From positions 186,001 to 250,000 of the forward strand of contig NMRA01000073.1 of assembly GCA_002633005.1 (NCBI GenBank): 64,000 bases of DNA, written 5' to 3'. The stretch comes from Phoronis australis (taxonomy: Eukaryota; Phoronida; Phoronidae). This document shows positions 60,901 to 64,000 of the stretch, piece by piece. Both the position numbers and the translations under genes were made by a program. Positions within the stretch are counted from its first letter, which is position 1. Each line of letters starts with the position of its first letter. A model generated the notes under the pieces. That model did no database searches and was not told the origin of the DNA. It was given only the letters and a program-made list of their open reading frames with translations.

Positions 60901-63731
60901 CATTTGAGTTGTACCCATGCAGTCACGATAACCGTCGACAGCCTTTGTAGCGTTTGTCCCCTCCGTGCCATAGGAAGTCGCCCAAACCTTTTTGTTGAGG
61001 GCAACGTTAACTGTAATACCCGAGACGTATTATCAAGTTCCCTGTCACAGTTATACGTTGGATATTATCACCATTTGTAAGGTGATCTTACCGCACATTG
61101 TTGCAGGATGTATATTGTCTAGATCGTTTCCAAATTCCAGACTTCAATGATCTGATGGTTTCAGTTGATGAAGCGCAACTTGAAACCTAGGTCTTTAAAT
61201 TTCACGCACATTGTCTAGACTTATCACTCAATCAATCAATTTTATAGACGAATAAATACGGGAGCGCCAAAATTACATTGGTGGCAGATAATTTTCGTAA
61301 AAATGCATTTCTCGCCAAGGCAGTGTCAAAGTCCACCGTCACCTAAGTCATGGACTATGGTTACATTTGGTCCCGTGGAGGAATCATGGGTAAATTTAAA
61401 AACAAGCACGCCTTCTGTCACAAATTAAAGGTTGGCTTAGACTATGTAGCCCAGTTGTCAAATCGGTTTCATCTGGCTCCTTACTCAGACTAGAAATGAT
61501 TTCAAGAGTTGAAAACTGGCAAGTCATTACAACTGCAGGCCAGGTCCTTCCAGTTGCTTGCAGGGGCGAGCAGGTTTCAGTCTCTAATGCTGAATTCCCG
61601 TCACAATATTTCAGGAGGTTTATTGTGTCAACTACAAATGTGATGACATTGCTTTGGAAGCGCAAAAATGCCTTTGAGAAAAATTGATATTCGCTTAACC
61701 CCAGAGCTTGGTTCGCAGAGGATTTAATACGAAAGGGTGTGTTCCAGTAAACGGATTCCGCCCATTTCTTGTCAGATCGAGTCTCTACCGGGACAGTTCT
61801 CCTGTATCAAGGGTCTACACCTGTATAACTACTGTTTTGTGAAGTTTGATTTGCAGCATTTAACATACCCGGTTTGTTTCAAATATTCTTCAGAAGCGGT
61901 TTCATGCAATTATCGTTGCATCAAAGTTGTGTTTACCCGACAATGAACCTGGTACGTAGAATATCTGGTGAAATTAAATCGCCTTTAGATGTACTCCGAC
62001 TTACAGTGTAGGAGAGGCTATAGTTTACTTTAACCAACTTACACATGCCGGAGTATTTGTACCCCTTTTGAAACATAATAAAGTTTTTCATATCGTACCT
62101 TCCATCGGTATTCCATATATTCGGAGCATCATTATCTGTAAGTAATTTGTGGCCGTGTCGCCTTGAATTTGCACGTATGCAAATCGACCAAAGACGTAGT
62201 GATCGTCACACATGAAAGAATAATGCAGGGTTTTTACACACTGCTGGTGTTTGGCTGAAGTGGTCGACACGTTTGTGACTTTAAGGCCAAGACCTTGAAT
62301 ACTGCCGTATATGTATCCCCCGTACACCGCGTAGATGCCTTTTAAGTCCACCATCCACCAAGGCTGAATCTCGAAGTTAAAAGTTCTAGAATACGTAGAG
62401 TACGACCAGTCTGTAGCATAATGTGCCTTGTGATGGGGAAGGCTTGATGACTGGACCGGGTGACGCCTAAATGCAACATCACCTAAAAGCAGCAAAGAGA
62501 GCTTGAGTAAACAAGTAATAGAGGCTTTTATATTGTTACATAACTATGGGTTGACTCAAAGTTACTAGGGCAGACTATGTAGACGTGGCTCATGTTACCA
62601 GGGAAGTGCATGCAGACGTAGTTGATGTTACTAGGGAAGTGCATGCAGACGTAGTTGATGTTACTAGGGAAGTGCATGCAGACGTAGTTGATGTTAGTAA
62701 GTAAGTGGATGTAAGCGTAGTTGAGTAGTTGATGTTACTAGGGAAGTGCATGTAGACGTAGTTGATGTTACTAGGGAAGCGCATGTAGACGTAGTTGATG
62801 TTACTAGGGAAGTGCATGTAGGCGTAGTTGATGTTACTTGGTAAGTGCATGTAGACGTAGTTGATGTTACTAGGGAAGTGCGTGTAGACGTAGTTGATTT
62901 TACTAGGGATGTGCGTGTAGACGTAGTTGATGTTACTAGGGAAGTGCGTGTAGACGTAGTTGATGTGACTAGGGAAGTGCGTGTAGACGTAGATGATGTC
63001 GCTAGGGAAGTACATGTGACGTAGTTGATGTTACCATGGACGTACATGTATACACTTGTTGTACCGAATGCGCGTAATAAAACGTGTCATTTTCTAGGAT
63101 GTGACGTGATTTTTGGATTTGGGAAGAACTGACATGCCAATGTTGTTTGATTCGCTGCTCGGTGCACAATAACGGTCTTTGTGCACCACCAAATGAATTC
63201 TAATCTGAGATTTCATTTGGGGACGCAAAAAGAATTGGCAGTTCTTTATTCTTTGATGTCGGTCAATAACTGACTTAACCCTAACAATGTTCTTCAGCCA
63301 CTCACGAAAATGCTTCAGTGTTTACTTGAATTGGCCAATTCTAAAACTGGGCGTTCGAAAATGAGGCATGTGCATATTGCCTGTAACTTGAGTTTTCAAA
63401 TTATTCAGCAAGAATTCAAAACCGAATAAGCGCTTCGGTTGAGAACTCATCACTGACAACTACACAACATCGAAATGCTCCGACTGAATTCTTGCTGATT
63501 TTAAATTCGTACTGTTAACTCGTGCTCCAAACACTTTAACGTCACAGAGGTGAAGCTGACCCTCAGACAGTCGTGTCACCTTCACAAAGCGCCCGATTGT
63601 ACCCGGCAAGCAATGTATCTGTATCGCGTTGCGCGATTGTATCTTGTCTGGCCAAGGATCACAGGAGTGGCTGAGTGCGCCCTCGCTCGTAAAGTTCACG
63701 ACTTGGATGAGATGGTCGGATATATTCGTAC
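51069..63731 (-). CDS. Multi-domain F-type lectin (fucolectin/FTP domain) protein, partial at both ends
   Basis: Probably a secreted carbohydrate-binding protein built of F-type lectin domains. Exons 5' to 3': 63731-63513, 62482-62099, 61010-60801, 60477-60268, 59903-59724, 56715-56497, 55974-55780, 55299-55063, 54380-54171, 53848-53627, 53007-52780, 52401-52174, 51911-51726, 51278-51069. They total 3138 bases, about 1046 residues. Every intron is phase 1. Domain hallmarks recur: a first half with NxAL..., a lone Cys and W(W/M)(R/M)VDL, and a second half with a Cys, a GR(Y/F)V strand and LCEVEVYG. The usual fucose motif RxDCCxxR is missing, and one domain has RxDx4R. No signal peptide, membrane segment, start or stop is visible in the joined frame, so both ends lie outside what I can resolve. 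It could be two adjacent genes, but phases and spacing favour one. Confidence 0.85.
52174..53007 (-). other. F-type lectin domain 7 (exons 53007-52780 and 52401-52174)
   Basis: First half NLALHKLVYQSS, AVDGV, GTCAAT and PWWAMDLEVIYEISSVAITT; second half RVCVNH, LLYCQN, GRFLKI and LTLCEVEAFG. The junction reads PEYAEQKSYNLQ, without the fucose loop. Confidence 0.82.
53627..54380 (-). other. F-type lectin domain 6 (exons 54380-54171 and 53848-53627)
   Basis: First half KNLALFKHVDMSS, AVDGSRNTRAC and HWVRVDLLF; second half VCAYHSG, LRCISH, ARYVSVQL and LELCEVEVYG. Joined across the intron it reads SRADGLGYRL, which fits the RxDx4R part of the F-type lectin fucose motif, though without the Cys pair. 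The only domain here that does so. Confidence 0.85.
55063..55974 (-). other. F-type lectin domain 5 (exons 55974-55780 and 55299-55063)
   Basis: First half DVAIQKPTKQSSTH, NFSCHV and PYWMVDLDAQFAIRGVTLTN; second half RPCASHP, YLGCED, YGRFVFIQ and ISICEVKIHG. The junction AGEVPFDQGGLGK is longer than in the other domains and lacks RxD. Confidence 0.83.
56140..56355 (-). mobile_element. tRNA-derived SINE (minus strand)
   Basis: Reading the minus strand from 56350: TAGCCCAGTGGTTAGTGTGG (A-box-like), GGTCTCGCAACTGAAAG, then GCAAAGCACTTAACCTGC, a phrase common in SINE bodies of deuterostomes. Sits in the intron between lectin domains 4 and 5. The B box is degenerate and the ends are approximate. 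Confidence 0.6.
57470..58274. mobile_element. ~800-bp inverted-end element with GGCGGATTTAG termini
   Basis: Left end GGCGGATTTAGGGGGG; right end, reversed, GGCAGATCTAGG. C/G runs just inside both ends (GGCCCCCCCTT on the left, CCCCCTCCCGACCTCCCCCC on the right) match the style of the smaller element at 14113-14242. Six N bases at 57487-57492 mark an unresolved G run. Lies inside the intron that splits lectin domain 4. Confidence 0.55.
57979..58050 (+). repeat. tRNA-like sequence inside the 57470-58274 element
   Basis: GTGGTGTAGTGGTAAAGTAC looks like an A box and D arm, CTTTTAA like an anticodon loop (TTT), and GAGTTCGAGTC like a B box and T loop. The acceptor and T stems do not pair properly. 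I treat it as a tRNA-derived SINE head or tRNA pseudogene, not a functional tRNA. Confidence 0.4.
59972..60021. repeat. (AAAAC)n microsatellite
   Basis: Imperfect run of AAAAC with a few G and T interruptions in a lectin-gene intron. Confidence 0.85.
60268..61010 (-). other. F-type lectin domain 3 (exons 61010-60801 and 60477-60268)
   Basis: First half VNVALNKKVWATS, AVDGYRDCMG and ALSIDLLEVHNIFAVSITT; second half QICNTL, VECSRD, YGRFLHVQ and LALCEVEVHG. The usual WW is replaced by AL before S-I-D-L. Junction YPSASGVVSL. Confidence 0.82.
62099..62482 (-). other. F-type lectin domain 2, encoded by one undivided exon
   Basis: 127 complete codons hold both halves: DVAFRRHPVQSSS, PWWMVDLKGIYAVYGGYIYG, then QQCVKTL, FMCDDH, FGRFAYVQIQ and MMLRIYG. 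The central phase-1 intron of its neighbours is missing, and at that place the protein reads GSIQGLGLKV. The LCEVEVYG cysteine is replaced (IMMLRIYG), so one disulphide is probably lost. Confidence 0.85.
62560..63055. repeat. 33-bp minisatellite, about 15 units
   Basis: Unit approximately GTTGATGTTACTAGGGAAGT then GCATGTAGACGTA. Units drift from one end (GCAGACGTA) to the other (GCGTGTAGACG). One unit near 62700-62735 is about 6 bases longer. Because 33 is divisible by three, the minus strand shows long spurious open frames here. Located in the intron between lectin domains 1 and 2. Confidence 0.9.
63513..63731 (-). other. F-type lectin domain 1, second half only
   Basis: Carries HSCDPW, IHCLPG, GRFVKVTR and LHLCDVKVFG. 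The first half must lie beyond 64000 or in the last 270 bases, where I do not see it. The donor at 63513 (ACA then GTACGA) keeps phase 1 and resembles the GTACGA donor of the next exon. If not spliced, the frame runs on to a stop at 63460. Confidence 0.75.
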
Positions 63732-63844
63732 CTAGAGCGAAATTGACATGTAACTCAGAAAACAGAAACAGCGATGCAGTAAAGTTGAAGTACACATAAA
63801 ATGACCAAAAGACGTATATTTGGGAAACTGAGGGCAGTATAACG

Positions 63845-63912
63845 CAGCGGTTTGGGCAGTGAACTCAGGGACTTGTGTGGATCCGGTTCGAGTCCCGTGT
63901 TCTCTGACGGAT
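63845..63912 (+). mobile_element. tRNA-derived SINE head at the window edge
   Basis: CAGCGGTTTGGGCAGTGAAC followed by a perfect B box GGTTCGAGTCC. The A box is only approximate. What follows (CCCCTTCGACCCCCACGG) continues to the window end, so the element is only partly visible. Confidence 0.45.
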
Positions 63913-64000
63913 CATTCTAAAACCCCTTCGACCCCCACGGCCCACAACCCCCTCGATCCAGTCTACACAAGCTCGACTCGATCTGAACATAGAACAAGCG

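Noticed and set aside
62590-63047. Two overlapping minus-strand frames of 141 and 117 codons
   Set aside because: They arise solely from the 33-bp minisatellite, whose unit is a multiple of three.

Overview
This window is animal nuclear DNA. Genes are split into short exons with GT-AG introns, the base composition is AT-rich, and much of the space between exons is mobile-element debris. Three gene families are recognisable: the ciliary dynein-2 heavy chain, PTER-type amidohydrolases, and a multi-domain F-type lectin. Together with tRNA-derived SINEs, LINE, Tc1 and THAP remnants, and what looks like strong allelic heterozygosity, they suggest a marine invertebrate. An echinoderm, hemichordate or cephalochordate seems most likely; a mollusc is not excluded. 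No species can be named from sequence alone.

Layout. (1) 1-12216, + strand: the last eleven coding exons of DYNC2H1, cut by the left window edge and ending at a stop codon at 12214-12216. The intron around 6900-10000 carries a ~46-bp tandem array whose unit is a copy of the real 3' splice site. A ~1.75-kb block including one exon is present twice on either side of a single N at 8759, most likely two unmerged alleles. (2) 13565-45403, - strand: three tandem intact PTER paralogues of 354 codons each. All have the same eight coding exons, the same splice phases and complete metal-binding residues. They are spaced by ~4.6 and ~6.8 kb of repeat-rich DNA. (3) 45408-51068: no gene recognised. (4) 51069-63731, - strand: fourteen exons of one F-type lectin (fucolectin/FTP) gene, open at both ends. 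It encodes seven complete domains and the second half of an eighth. Every exon is phase 1 at both ends, and six of the seven complete domains are split into two half-domain exons at the place where the sugar-binding loop would be.

Mobile DNA. I see Tc1-type transposase debris near 34 kb, two LINE fragments inside PTER-3 introns, two THAP-domain remnants upstream of PTER-1, at least three small inverted-repeat elements in PTER-1 introns (the site is empty in the paralogues), an element with satellite-like ends at 32.4-33.2 kb, a pair of ~145-bp direct repeats at 35.6-36.4 kb, and four copies of a long repeat made of ~110-bp degenerate subunits.

The genes do not form a pathway. DYNC2H1 powers retrograde intraflagellar transport. 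PTER is a cytosolic amidohydrolase, and the mammalian enzyme has been linked to N-acetyltaurine. The lectin is probably secreted. DYNC2H1 and PTER-1 are tail to tail, ~1.35 kb apart. All splice sites, phases and coordinates below were read by eye; no alignment or search was run.
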